From positions 142,761 through 206,760 of the forward strand of contig CAVVGO010000003.1 of NCBI GenBank assembly GCA_963747835.1: a stretch of DNA of 64,000 nucleotides, written 5' to 3'. The DNA is from JAJPKK01 sp963747835. GTDB taxonomy: Bacteria > Pseudomonadota > Alphaproteobacteria > Rhizobiales > Xanthobacteraceae. The position numbers and the translations under genes are program-made. Shown piece after piece: positions 37,204 through 46,751 of the stretch. The notes beneath the pieces were generated by a model. The model was given only the letters and a program-made list of their open reading frames with translations. It was not told the origin of the DNA and did not search any database. Each line of letters starts with the position of its first letter. Position 1 is the first letter of the stretch.

Positions 37204-38076
37204 CTACGACCCGACCGGTTCGCACCGAAACCCGTCGCCCCAGCGCTTTATCCGGCCCCACGACGGAGAGGGGAAATGCGCCGGGCAACACAGGGCGCCG
37301 GTGTCGCAATAGCGCTCCAGGAACTGGCGCCGGGTCACGGCGGCTTGGGCCTGATCGACGTCGAATATGATCGACAGCTCCGGATAGCGCGCCTGCAGGG
37401 GCGAATGCATGAGGTCCCCGCTGACGACGCCGTCGGCGCCGTTACGCCCGAAGCAGACCGCCACATGGCCGGGGGTGTGTCCGGGCGTCGGCAGGAGATG
37501 CACAAGGTCATCGATCTGGTGGTCGCCGTTCACCATGTCGGCGCGGTTGGCCTCGACGATCGGCAGTACGCTGTCGTTGAACGGTGGAACCGGTGCCTTG
37601 GCGTTGACGGCGGTCCAGTGGGCAAATTCCGCCGCCGCGAAGATATAGCGGGCGTTCGGAAAGGTCGGGACCCAGCGGCCGTTTTCGAGGCGGGTGTTCC
37701 AGCCAACGTGGTCGGTGTGCAGATGGGTGCACATGACGAAATCGATGTCCTCGACTCGCACCCCGGCGGCCGCGAGCCCGGTCATGTAGACGTCGTCATT
37801 CTTCATGTCCCATCGGGGCCGGTTGGGTCGCGGCTTGTGATTGCCGATGCAGCTGTCGACCAGGATGATGTGATGAGGCGTACGCAGGACATAAGACTGA
37901 AAGCACAGGATCAAGACGCCGCTGGGATCGAGCGCGGTCGGCTCCATCCAGTGGCGGTTTTCGGCCAGCAGTTCCGGCGTCAGCGCCGGAATAATATCCA
38001 GCGCGGACAGGAACGGGACCTCCTGCTCGATGATGCGCTGCACCGTAATGTCGCCGATGCGGATGTCTTTAGTCAT
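37204..38076 (-). CDS. MBL-fold metallo-hydrolase
   Basis: 290 residues. The metallo-beta-lactamase motif is complete: THLHTDHVGW, PTPGHTPGH, SGDLMHS and a later C-terminal AHFPSP His. The full-length set of two-zinc ligands is present. No signal peptide. Substrate is unknown; lactonases (quorum-sensing) and many other hydrolases share this fold. It lies 20 bases downstream of hisG, in the same direction, and may be carried on the same message. Confidence 0.88.
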   Translation of the reverse strand: MTKDIRIGDITVQRIIEQEVPFLSALDIIPALTPELLAENRHWMEPTALDPSGVLILCFQSYVLRTPHHIILVDSCIGNHKPRPNRPRWDMKNDDVYMTGLAAAGVRVEDIDFVMCTHLHTDHVGWNTRLENGRWVPTFPNARYIFAAAEFAHWTAVNAKAPVPPFNDSVLPIVEANRADMVNGDHQIDDLVHLLPTPGHTPGHVAVCFGRNGADGVVSGDLMHSPLQARYPELSIIFDVDQAQAAVTRRQFLERYCDTGALCCPAHFPSPSWGRIKRWGDGFRCEPVGS

Positions 38077-38096
38077 GACAAATTCGCCGGTGTTGG

Positions 38097-39068
38097 TCAG
38101 GACAGCGCCGCCGCGAGCTTCGCAAACAGCGGGTTGTCGCGGGTGAACACGTAATCGATCGCGGCCACGATGACGCTATCGGCGCCGTGGTCGCGCAGGA
38201 AGCTCGCGAGGGCGTGGATCGCGTCGGGCGGACAGTGCAGTGTCAGCATGCCGGAAGAGGTCGGCCCGCCGAACGGCGTGGTGACGCCGAATTTGTCCCT
38301 GGCGATCGCGAGCAGATCGTCGTTGCAGCCGGCGAACCGCGTCCGAACCTCCTTGAAGAGCCGCGCGCGGTTCTGCGCCGCGATGCGATCGAGGATCAAG
38401 CGCGCAGTCGCGAGTTCATCCTTGCCCCACGGCGCCGCGCGTGCCGCCACCAAGTTCGCTTGCGACCGCAGCATGACGCCGTCGTCGATCACCTTGAGGC
38501 CGTTCGCCGCAAGCGTCGAGCCGGTGGTGGTGATATCGACGATCAGCTCGGCGGCGCCAGCCGCAGGCGCGCCTTCGGTCGCCCCGGTGCTTTCGACGAT
38601 GCGGTAGTCGACAATGCCGTGGCCGGCGAAAAAGCCGCGGGTGAGGTTGATGTACTTGGTCGCGACGCGCAGGCGCCGGTCGTGCTTGAGGCGGAACGCG
38701 GTCGCCACATCGTCGAGGTCCGCCATGGTGCGCACGTCGATCCAAGCTTCCGGCACCGCCACCACGACGTTCGCGAAGCCGAAGCCGAGCCCGTCGAGCA
38801 GCACGACCTTGTCGTCGGCAACGGGGATCATTTCCCGCACCAGGTCCTCGCCGGTAATGCCGAAATGCACGGCACCGGCCGCGAGTGCGTCGGCAATCTC
38901 GGCGGCCGAGACGAATGCCACCTCGATGCCATCGAGGCGCGCGATGGTGCCGCGATAATCGCGCGCACCGCGCGGCTTGACGAGGTTCAAACCGGCGCGT
39001 GCGAAGAACGCCTCCGCGTTCTCCTGTAGCCGACCCTTGGCCGGCACCGCGAGGACAAGGGCGCTCAT
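38097..39068 (-). CDS. hisG: ATP phosphoribosyltransferase catalytic subunit
   Basis: First step of histidine synthesis (ATP plus PRPP). 323 residues. Blocks: LVLAVPAKGRLQENAEAFF, GITGEDLVREM, and the PRPP loop with ELIVDITTTGSTLAANGL. The ATG at 39068 overlaps the hisZ stop (ATGA), so HisG and the regulatory subunit HisZ are made together. Feedback control normally acts through the HisZ complex. Confidence 0.95.
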   Translation of the reverse strand: MSALVLAVPAKGRLQENAEAFFARAGLNLVKPRGARDYRGTIARLDGIEVAFVSAAEIADALAAGAVHFGITGEDLVREMIPVADDKVVLLDGLGFGFANVVVAVPEAWIDVRTMADLDDVATAFRLKHDRRLRVATKYINLTRGFFAGHGIVDYRIVESTGATEGAPAAGAAELIVDITTTGSTLAANGLKVIDDGVMLRSQANLVAARAAPWGKDELATARLILDRIAAQNRARLFKEVRTRFAGCNDDLLAIARDKFGVTTPFGGPTSSGMLTLHCPPDAIHALASFLRDHGADSVIVAAIDYVFTRDNPLFAKLAAALS

Positions 39069-40216
39069 GACGTCACCCCGGTCAGGCCGAGCGCCGCCAG
39101 CCGTTCGATCCACACCGCAAGTCCCACGGCGGGGACCGGCTGCGCGCTGCCGAGCCGGGTCAACAGCGCGTCATAGCGGCCGCCGGCCACCAATTGTCCG
39201 TCGACGCGGCGGCGCGGATCGTGGAGTTCGAACACGAAGCCCGTATAGTAATCGACGCCGCGGCCGAACGCAGTCGCGAACCGGATGCGGCCGACATCGA
39301 CTCCGCGGGCAGCAAGAAACCCGGTACGGCTTTCGAGCAGGTCGAGGGTCGGGCCGAGCGCGATCTGCGCATCTGACGCCAGGGCGCGCAGCGCCGCCGC
39401 GGCATCGTCGGGCGTGCCCACGATGGCGAGGAAGCGCCCGATCAGAACGCGCGCCTGTTTCGGCAACGCGTTCGAGGCGCCAAGTTCGGCCTGCTCGACA
39501 AAGCGGTCGGCGATCTCCCCGATGGTGCGGCCACCGACCGCGCTGATGCCGGCGATCGACAGGAGGTCGGTGACCAGCGCATGGGCAGCCTTCGGATTGG
39601 CATTGGCGAGGGCGGCGAGCACCCCCTCGTATTCGCCGCGCCCGGCGCGGGCCGCGAGGGTCGCGCCTTCGAGGTCATGGGCAAGGGTTGCCCGGCGATT
39701 GAAATCCTTGCGCAGCCGGCGCTTCCAGGCCGGGGCGAGATCGAGTGCCTCGATCAGGGCGGCGAACAGCGCCACGTCGCCGACGACGATGTCGGGCTCC
39801 GACAGACCGTAATGGGCAGTTGCCTCAAGGCCGAGCGCGAGCGCTTCGGCGTCGGCGGCGGCGGTGTCGGCACGGCCGAAGGACTCGATGCCGGCTTGCA
39901 GAAATTCGCCCGACGCTCCGCCGCGATCGCGGAATACAGGGCCCAGATAGCAAAAGCCTGCCGGTCGCGTGGCGGCGGCGGACGCCAGGTAGTCGCGCGC
40001 CACCGGGATGGTGAGGTCCGGGCGCAGGCAGAATTCGTGCCCGGCCGCGTCGGTGACGAGATACATGTGGCGCCGCATGTCCTCGCCCGACAAATCGAGG
40101 AATGGCTCAGCCGGCTGCAGGATCGCGGGCGACACCCGCGTGTACCCGGCGCCCGCATAAGACGCGACCAGGTGGTCGGCCTGAGAGTAGATGTCGGCGG
40201 CGGGCGTGCTTGTCAT
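39065..40216 (-). CDS. hisZ: ATP phosphoribosyltransferase regulatory subunit
   Basis: HisRS-like paralogue lacking tRNA-synthetase function. 383 residues from ATG 40216. Features of the class II synthetase-like fold: PEFCLRPDLTIPVARDYL-type motif 2 (HEFCLRPDLTIPVARDYL), FCYLGPVFRDRGG, GIESFGR, and GGRYDALLTRLG near the end. HisZ holds HisG in a regulated octamer. The pair hisZ-hisG is transcribed leftward and overlapping. Confidence 0.93.
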   Translation of the reverse strand: MTSTPAADIYSQADHLVASYAGAGYTRVSPAILQPAEPFLDLSGEDMRRHMYLVTDAAGHEFCLRPDLTIPVARDYLASAAATRPAGFCYLGPVFRDRGGASGEFLQAGIESFGRADTAAADAEALALGLEATAHYGLSEPDIVVGDVALFAALIEALDLAPAWKRRLRKDFNRRATLAHDLEGATLAARAGRGEYEGVLAALANANPKAAHALVTDLLSIAGISAVGGRTIGEIADRFVEQAELGASNALPKQARVLIGRFLAIVGTPDDAAAALRALASDAQIALGPTLDLLESRTGFLAARGVDVGRIRFATAFGRGVDYYTGFVFELHDPRRRVDGQLVAGGRYDALLTRLGSAQPVPAVGLAVWIERLAALGLTGVTS

Positions 40217-40451
40217 GGTCTGTTCCGGCGGCGCTCTTAGCACGGCTTTGTTAAGCTTTCGATGGCGGCTCGCGGATGCGCTTAACGGGTGGCGAGGCGG
40301 TTCGCTGGAGCAGCGGCGACCGGCCGGCCGGCGCAATTGTGAGTTCCGTGGCTCAATTGGCGACTCCGGCCAAGCTCAGGCCTAACCCTTCTTTAACTGT
40401 GAAATTCGAATAGCATGCTTTTATCCAGACGCCGGCCGACGGAATGAGCGC

Positions 40452-41465
40452 ATGAGAATTGCGAGAAGGCACTTCATTTCCTTGCTCGGCAGCGCGGTCA
40501 TGACTGTGCCGCGCGCCGCCACCACGCAAGCCGAGGAATTGCCGGTCATCGGGTTCCTGCACGCTGCCTCAGTGGAGAGCTACGCATCCAATGCAGCCGC
40601 GTTCGCTCAAGGCTTGAAGGAATCCGGCTTCGTGGAGGCCCAGAATGTGGCGATCGAATACCGCTTTGCAAACGGCCGGCTCGATCGTTCGGCGATGCTC
40701 GCAGCCGATCTCGTCCGAACTCCGATCGCTTTGATCGTCGCCGGCGGGGCCGCCGCGGCGCTTGCCGCGAAGGCCGCCACCTCCACGATTCCCGTGGTCC
40801 TGGTGTCCGGTTCCGATCCGGTCGGGCTCGGCCTCGCCGCCGACCTGAGCCGTCCCGGCGGCAACGTGACGGGCGCGACCTTCACGACCACAGGCCTTAT
40901 GAGCAAGACGCTCGATCTCCTCCGCGAATTGGTCCCTGGTGCGACGACCGTCGGTTATCTCGCCGAAGATGGGCGAACCTACCCGTCCGACTCTCCGGCA
41001 TTGCGCGCCATCGGGCATTTAAAGAGCGAGATACTTGCAGCGGCGCGCGCTGCGGATTGGCAGGTCATCGTTGTTGAGATCGGCAGCGACCGCGACTACG
41101 AAGCCGCCTTCGCAAAGTTTGTGGAAGGCCGGGCGGCCGCGTTGGTGGTGGCTCCCTCGCCGGTCTTTGCCAGCGACGCCGAGGACATTATTGCGCTGAC
41201 CCTGCGCCACGAGATCCCAACGATGTTCCAGCGCCGCGCCGACGTCGTCGCGGCCGGACTGATGAGCTACGGTGCCAGCCAAAAGGACGCTTGGCGCCAA
41301 GGCGGCCTCTACGTCGGGGAGATTCTCAACGGCGCCAAGCCGGCGGACATGCCGGTGATGCGGTCGACGAAGCTCGAGCTGACAATCAACCTCGCGATCG
41401 CGAAAGCGCTGGGCTTGACGATTCCGCCGAATCTGCTCGCGCAGGCGAGCGAGTTGATTCAATGA
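40452..41465 (+). CDS. ABC_sub_bind-type substrate-binding protein, orphan
   Basis: 337 residues. A signal peptide with twin-Arg-like start (RIARRHFISLLGSAVM) is followed by LPVIGFLHAASVESYASNAA, QNVAIEYRFANGRLDR and PVVLVSGSDPVGLGLAADLS, typical of the ABC_sub_bind (TrpX/DUF534) family found in large numbers in Bradyrhizobium. No transporter gene is next to it. It is followed by the hydratase/ligase pair in the same direction, with about 165 bases between. Ligand unknown. Confidence 0.87.
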   Translation: MRIARRHFISLLGSAVMTVPRAATTQAEELPVIGFLHAASVESYASNAAAFAQGLKESGFVEAQNVAIEYRFANGRLDRSAMLAADLVRTPIALIVAGGAAAALAAKAATSTIPVVLVSGSDPVGLGLAADLSRPGGNVTGATFTTTGLMSKTLDLLRELVPGATTVGYLAEDGRTYPSDSPALRAIGHLKSEILAAARAADWQVIVVEIGSDRDYEAAFAKFVEGRAAALVVAPSPVFASDAEDIIALTLRHEIPTMFQRRADVVAAGLMSYGASQKDAWRQGGLYVGEILNGAKPADMPVMRSTKLELTINLAIAKALGLTIPPNLLAQASELIQ

Positions 41466-41631
41466 GGTCGGCTTGCCGACGATGGAGTTCCGCCCAGGGG
41501 CTGGCGCCGGGATATCGTGCGGCGCCTTCAACATCTAAGCTAAGCCGAGGTGACGGTATCCATCCGCGCGCATGTGAAGGCTGCGCGATGGCGGTCGGTC
41601 GCCTCTGACGAGCCCGAAATATGAGGACAGC

Positions 41632-42537
41632 ATGTTCAAATATGACACCTTGAGCTGGACCGTTCACCCCAACGCGCAGAGGCCGGAAGAGAGCACGATC
41701 GGGTTGATCACGCTGCGGCGGCCCGAGGCGCTCAATGCCATCGATGTCCAGATGCGTGTGGAGCTCGACATTCTGCTTGACCAAATCCGCCGCGACGACA
41801 ATATCCGCGTCGTCATCATCACCGGAGAGGGGCGCGGATTTAGTGCCGGAGGCGACCTGCGTTCCGAGGCGGGTCCGCTCGGCGCCCTCGACTCCGAACA
41901 TGACTTCGGGGATTTTGGCGCCTATCGATTGCTCGCAAACTATTTCTTCAACGATCTGCGCCACGTCGTCATTCAACGCGCCATCCGTAAGCTGGAGGAA
42001 CTGGCGCCGATCACGATTGCGGCGATCAACGGGCCCGCGGTCGGGATCGGACTTGAACTTGCGACCGCCTGCGACATCCGTTACGCGTCAGATCGCGCGC
42101 GTCTCGGCGAGGTCGCGGTGCCTGCCGGTTTCGTTCCGGAATCCGGCGGTGCGCGCAACCTGCCGAAGCTCGTCGGCGTGGGTCGCGCGATGGAGATGAT
42201 CCTGACCGGGGAAATCATCGACGCCCAAGAGGCCGCGCGCATCGGGCTTGTGGAGCGTGTCTATCCGCACGACACGCTGCTCGATGAGGTATTCAAGATT
42301 GCAAGCCGCATCGCCTCCGCTCCCTATCTGTCGGTGCGGCAGGCTAAGGCTCTTGTGCGTCTCTACTGGGATCATAACAAGAGCGAAGACGGTGCGCGCG
42401 CCGAGTTGGAGGCGGTGATGGAGATCACCCGCACCGCGGACTGCCGCGAGGGGATCGCGGCATTCCTCGGCAAGCGTCCCGCCTCCTATCGCGGCCCGCA
42501 CTATCGCGACGGTAAGGACCAGCATGAACCTCGCTGA
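41632..42537 (+). CDS. Enoyl-CoA hydratase/isomerase family protein
   Basis: 301 residues. Crotonase fold: LRRPEALNAID, GEGRGFSAGGDL (oxyanion loop), INGPAVGIGLELATACDIRY and VPAGFVPESGGARNLPKLVG with the catalytic glutamate-type residue. Longer than a plain enoyl-CoA hydratase by an N-terminal lead and a helical tail (KALVRLYWDHNKSE). It overlaps the acyl-CoA ligase gene by 14 bases and probably acts on the ligase product in a catabolic path. Confidence 0.9.
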   Translation: MFKYDTLSWTVHPNAQRPEESTIGLITLRRPEALNAIDVQMRVELDILLDQIRRDDNIRVVIITGEGRGFSAGGDLRSEAGPLGALDSEHDFGDFGAYRLLANYFFNDLRHVVIQRAIRKLEELAPITIAAINGPAVGIGLELATACDIRYASDRARLGEVAVPAGFVPESGGARNLPKLVGVGRAMEMILTGEIIDAQEAARIGLVERVYPHDTLLDEVFKIASRIASAPYLSVRQAKALVRLYWDHNKSEDGARAELEAVMEITRTADCREGIAAFLGKRPASYRGPHYRDGKDQHEPR

Positions 42538-44101
42538 CATTGCGCTGCGTCCTGGCCGCGAGCACGCGGTCGCTTCACGGCCAGCCTTTTTGGCCGCGGC
42601 CGGCCCGGTCACCAATGCCGAGTTTCAGCGACAGGTGCAGGCGATTGCGCGCGGGCTGTTGGCCGTCGATCTGCAACCGGGCAGCAAAGTTCTCGTGCGG
42701 ATGACCAATTCGGTCGAGTTCGCGGCTAGCTTTCTGGCGCTGGTCTGGGTCGGCGCGGTGCCGGTGCTGCAGAATTCGCAATTCGGGCGCAGCGAGCTCG
42801 AACACATCGTCAGCTTGGTTCGCCCAAGTGGCCTGTTGTTCGCTTCGGCAATCGAGGATCCTGCCACTGAGGGATTGGCGTCCCATGCGTGGCGTGCGGT
42901 TGTTACGGGCGAGGGCCTGACGCTCGGTGGGGCCGCGGTCGGCGACTTAAGAGCCGACGCATCGGCGGCGCACCACGCAAAGGCGGACGACCCAGCCTTC
43001 ATCGTGTTCACCTCGGGGACGACCGGGCGTCCCAAGGGCATCGTGCACGCGCATCGATGGCTGGAGGCCCTCGGCGACAGCAACCGGGCGCGCATTCCGC
43101 CGCAAGCCGGCGATGTCGCCCTGGCGACCGGCGAGTGGAGTTTCATCAGCGCGCTTGGGCACAATGTACTGTTTCCGCTGCGAAACGGCATTCCGGCTTC
43201 GATCCTGGAGGAACGCACCACACCAAAGCGCATCCTGGAGACCATCGCCCGCGATCGCGTGACGTTGCTCTACAGCGTGGCAACGCTTTATCGCCGCATC
43301 CTGGGGCAGCCCCGTATCGAGTCCGAATACGACCTCGGTTCGCTGCGTGGCGTCAACGCGACCGGCGAACCGCTCGAGACAGCCGTTCGTGCCGAATGGG
43401 AAGCCCGCTTTCGCTGCCCGCTGTGGGAGCACTTCGGCATCTCCGAAGCCCAAATGGTACTCGGACACGGTCCGCTCGTGCCGCAGCGCGAAGGCACCGT
43501 CGGGGTGGCATGGGGTATCCGCCCCGCCATTCTCGACGACGCGCTTGTGCCGCAGCCCGCCGGGACATCCGGCCGCCTTGCCTTCGCGGCCGATTATCCG
43601 GGTTTTTTCCTGGGCTATCTCGGCGACGAGGCGCAGACACGACAGACTTTCCGCGACGGCTGGTACCTGACCAGTGACCTCGCGATCGTCGACCCGGATG
43701 GTTACGTTTCAATTCTTGGCCGCGCCGACGATTGCTTCAAGAGCAAAGGCGTCTTGATTGTTCCGCGTGAGTTGGAGGACGCGCTGCTCGCTGTCGGCAC
43801 GTTCGAGGAGGCTTGCGTGTTTGCAATCCCGGACACCGAGATCGGCAACCGGATTGGCGCTGCCGTCATTCCACGGGCCGGAACCCCACCCGATCTGCTC
43901 GACCAAAAAGGCCTCGCGAATGCACTCAGAGGCCGCATCGCGGCATTCAAGTTTCCACATTACGTCCTGGTGCTGGATGCGATGCCAAAAAATGCAAACG
44001 GCAAGACCCAACGGTCGGCCGTTGTGAACGCGGCGCTCGACCAGATCGGAGTGGTGCCGAGCCATTCAAGCCCCGCGCGCCCTCGCGACCCGGCTTTCTG
44101 A
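42524..44101 (+). CDS. AMP-forming acyl-CoA synthetase, aromatic/fatty-acid type
   Basis: 525 residues of the ANL superfamily. The ATP loop FTSGTTGRPKGI, the WEHFGISEAQMVLG core, TSDLAIVDPDGYVSILGRAD and the C-terminal catalytic lysine region MPKNANGKTQR are all present. The length and motifs fit a benzoate/long-chain CoA ligase subgroup. It overlaps the upstream hydratase and is followed by an Rrf2 regulator. Substrate is not fixed by sequence; ring-type carboxylic acid is a possibility only. Confidence 0.9.
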   Translation: MNLADIALRPGREHAVASRPAFLAAAGPVTNAEFQRQVQAIARGLLAVDLQPGSKVLVRMTNSVEFAASFLALVWVGAVPVLQNSQFGRSELEHIVSLVRPSGLLFASAIEDPATEGLASHAWRAVVTGEGLTLGGAAVGDLRADASAAHHAKADDPAFIVFTSGTTGRPKGIVHAHRWLEALGDSNRARIPPQAGDVALATGEWSFISALGHNVLFPLRNGIPASILEERTTPKRILETIARDRVTLLYSVATLYRRILGQPRIESEYDLGSLRGVNATGEPLETAVRAEWEARFRCPLWEHFGISEAQMVLGHGPLVPQREGTVGVAWGIRPAILDDALVPQPAGTSGRLAFAADYPGFFLGYLGDEAQTRQTFRDGWYLTSDLAIVDPDGYVSILGRADDCFKSKGVLIVPRELEDALLAVGTFEEACVFAIPDTEIGNRIGAAVIPRAGTPPDLLDQKGLANALRGRIAAFKFPHYVLVLDAMPKNANGKTQRSAVVNAALDQIGVVPSHSSPARPRDPAF

Positions 44102-44292
44102 CCCGGCGTTCGAGACGGCGTCTGACCGGGGGCCCGCTGCGTCGTCGCGAGTTGGCTGAAGTTGCCGCCAATGGGCTATCTGCTCCTCAAAATCAGAGAT
44201 AGGCGCTGGAAAACTTCTATATTCTATGCTATTTGTAGACAATCTGATTTCATGCTCCCGGTTCCCACCTCAGCCAACTCCGACAGGAACAG

Positions 44293-44742
44293 ATGCTCAC
44301 CGCCAAAGGAAAATACGGGCTCAAGGCCATGGTTTACCTTTCCTCGCTGCCGAAGGGCGAGACCGCGCAATCGGTCGACATCGCCGAGGCCAACAACATT
44401 CCAAAGAAGTTTCTCGATGCGATCCTGGGGGATTTGCGCAACGCCGGGGTCGTACACAGCAAAAAAGGCCCGGGAGGGGGCTATATGCTCGCCCGGGCGC
44501 CGAGTGAAATCAAAGTCGGCTATGTTATCCGCACGCTTGACGGACCGCTGGCACCCATCGCCTGCGCAAGCCGCACCGCCTATCAACCCTGCCAGGATTG
44601 TGACGAGGTGAAGGTGTGCACGGTGCGCCTGACCATGGTGAAAGTGCGCGATGCCATGGCGGACATTTTGGATCGCCTGACCATTACCGATATGCTCGCG
44701 CTCGATGGTGGTCGCAAGTCAGCGCTGATGTATCACATCTGA
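44293..44742 (+). CDS. Rrf2-family transcriptional regulator
   Basis: 149 residues. The N-terminal winged helix (LTAKGKYGLKAMVYLSS, then IPKKFLDAILGDLRNAGV and SKKGPGGGYML) is diagnostic. Four cysteines at 91, 100, 103 and 109 (IACAS, QPCQDCDEVKVC) match an Fe-S sensor layout such as IscR, but with different spacing. Located 190 bases downstream of the acyl-CoA ligase gene. An AT-rich stretch at 44210-44250 (TATATTCTATGCTATTTG) may be its own operator. Confidence 0.88.
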   Translation: MLTAKGKYGLKAMVYLSSLPKGETAQSVDIAEANNIPKKFLDAILGDLRNAGVVHSKKGPGGGYMLARAPSEIKVGYVIRTLDGPLAPIACASRTAYQPCQDCDEVKVCTVRLTMVKVRDAMADILDRLTITDMLALDGGRKSALMYHI

Positions 44743-45420
44743 CCGATCGCCTATAAGGCGCCCGAGACATCGGCGCCTCGTTTCGCAACCCGGAACGACA
44801 GTCCGTCAATGGCCGGATCGCTTGGCCCCAACAAGCGCTACTCCGCCATAGCGGGGCTGTGCGCTGCCCGCACGCCGCCGGGAGCAGCCTGAATGTTGCA
44901 ATAATAAAGTTATTCGATATACTATTGGCGCTCGCCAATGGACGAGGTATATGGGCAGGATCGCGCAACTTCTGGGAACCTTGCTGCATCCAGCGCCGCC
45001 GGCCTCCCATATCGGCCGGTTTGCAACGGAGAGGGAGAAGCGCGGTTGCGGCCTTGAGCGCGAACGGGAACAGCCCGTCTTGTTTGCCGAGATCGTGGCA
45101 GCATCGGCGTTTGTGGACTTCGGTGGGGTTCCGGACGGCCGTTGGTTCCACATTTTATACGCGTGGCAATTATCCAAGACCTGCGAGTCCATGGGCGACG
45201 CACCGGATAGCAGTGGAACAACGGCAGGATCAACTCGCGCATCAGTTCGTTCAACAAGAAAATCGTCTGATGAGAAGATCAAGGAAAGAAGAAACGTTCT
45301 GCTATCGACACGGTTCAAAGCATGATGGGTGCGAAATTCATGACCCGGGACTTTGCCTCTTTCCCAAGCGGTCCATGCATCGCTATAACATTAGTCTATA
45401 GATAATATGGAATAAATTAT
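44743..45420. other. 680-base region without recognisable genes
   Basis: Several short open frames on both strands, none protein-like; the 44951-45325 frame and the opposite 44806-45318 frame show no family match and look like noise. The stretch turns AT-rich from about 45350. Possibly a decayed gene. Confidence 0.45.
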
Positions 45421-45630
45421 ATGCGTCCGATCAGTGAATCTTCGATCCTGAATCTTGCGATGTTCATTGTGGCGTTCGGTGTTGTCGCTCTCGTCGTCAT
45501 CTTTGCGCACCCGGCCTCGCAGCCAATGGCGACTGCGGTGAATGGAGCGGTCGGCGACGGCGCCACGGCTGCCAGTGCATCGTTCAAGCCTGCGGTCGCA
45601 GAGCCGTTACGCCGCCGCGCCGCCGAGTAG
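45421..45630 (+). CDS. Small single-pass membrane protein
   Basis: 69 residues: a short polar start (RPISESSILNLAM), one strong membrane helix (FIVAFGVVALVVIFAH) and an Ala-rich tail. It starts at an ATG directly after an AT-rich stretch. Short length and lack of a match make the call weak, but the helix pattern is not what a random frame gives. Confidence 0.45.
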   Translation: MRPISESSILNLAMFIVAFGVVALVVIFAHPASQPMATAVNGAVGDGATAASASFKPAVAEPLRRRAAE

Positions 45631-45753
45631 GGCGAAAATCGATGCCTATACGGTCCACCTGGCGCAATCGAAACTTCGGACAGCTTGCCGTTTGTGACGG
45701 TTCGCCGCCCGTCCTGTCGGCTGAAATCTTGCCTCGCCGTGCATGACTGCGTC

Positions 45754-46449
45754 TCAGCGCTGCGTGAGCGTACCCTTCTCGGTGACAACTTCCCAATGAC
45801 CGCCGCGTTGGCGGATGGCCGCGACCCGGCCAAGCTCGGGCATCACATAGCCGGGCGTCACGTCGATGGTGCCGCCGGTGCCGCCGATGACGGCGAGGCC
45901 TTCCTCCGCGTGCAACACGGTCCAGGCCGACTTCGCTTTGGCGCCGCGCCGCCGTGTCGCCGGGACGGTCGGCTGCACCGAGCTGGTCGCGTCCTGGCTG
46001 TAGACGAGCGTCTCCAGCCAGTCGATCCGCTTGTTGACGGCGGTGAGGGCAGCGCTATTGCGCTGCTCATGTTCGTCGATGGTCGTGCGCAGCGTCGCGA
46101 GATCAATATCGGTCGGACGGTTGGTCGTCGGACCCGGCTTCGCGGCTTGGTGCTGCAGCGCATCGGCCGCAGCATCCGCCCGAGCCGTCAGCCGCGCGAT
46201 CTCGCTACGCACTTGGCCGAGCGAACCTCCGATTTTGGCGAGCTCCAATGCCTGGAGCTGCTGCTCGGACTTGATCACCTCGCTCTGCCCGAAGCCCGCG
46301 GTGCGCATCATGTTCTGCACGGCGCCGCTTGCGATGCCGCTGAGCGCGGCGCCGGACGTCACCGCAACTGCGAGACCGACAGCGATCAAGAACGTGAATG
46401 CGACAGGATCTTGTTTGGGGAGAGAGGCACTGCTGCCCGGCTTACTCAT
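45754..46449 (-). CDS. Membrane-anchored coiled-coil protein, paralogue A
   Basis: 231 residues from ATG 46449. A membrane helix at residues about 20-45 (FTFLIAVGLAVAVTSGAALS) is followed by a coiled-coil (QLQALELAKIGGSLGQVRSE, TDIDLATLRTTIDEHEQ) and a C-terminal beta domain ending GYVMPELGRVAAIRQRGGHW then EVVTEKG. The protein at 48337-49287 has the same order and a related C-terminal domain. No known family name was recognised. Likely inner membrane with the tail in the periplasm. Confidence 0.7.
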   Translation of the reverse strand: MSKPGSSASLPKQDPVAFTFLIAVGLAVAVTSGAALSGIASGAVQNMMRTAGFGQSEVIKSEQQLQALELAKIGGSLGQVRSEIARLTARADAAADALQHQAAKPGPTTNRPTDIDLATLRTTIDEHEQRNSAALTAVNKRIDWLETLVYSQDATSSVQPTVPATRRRGAKAKSAWTVLHAEEGLAVIGGTGGTIDVTPGYVMPELGRVAAIRQRGGHWEVVTEKGTLTQR

Positions 46450-46751
46450 GTACATAAACCCCGATACACAACACGAAACTGGATAGACGTTGATAACCCT
46501 AACGACTTTCAGAATTGCTAACGGGGCGTCCAATGCCGATGCGCCCGCGAGTTTTTCGCCCCGCCAGCGATCACGCGATCGTCCGAAAGTCGGTAGGTTG
46601 TTCGGACAGGATCATGCGCAAAGTTAACGCAGATCCGGCGGCGGTCGCCGAACTGGCTCGCACCAACGTCCCCAAACGGTCCGAAGTGGTCAGGCGGGCC
46701 GGTATCCGGATGGCAGACTGACCGGGCCGGCTAACAAGGGCCGGGTGGCCC

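Noticed and set aside
44951..45325. 124-codon open frame in the 44.7-45.4 kb gap, and the opposite frame at 44806-45318
   Set aside because: No recognisable domain and amino-acid use typical of noise; listed only as an empty region.
46515..46721. 68-codon open frame near the divergent promoter of paralogue A
   Set aside because: No family pattern and no clear ribosome site; too weak to call.
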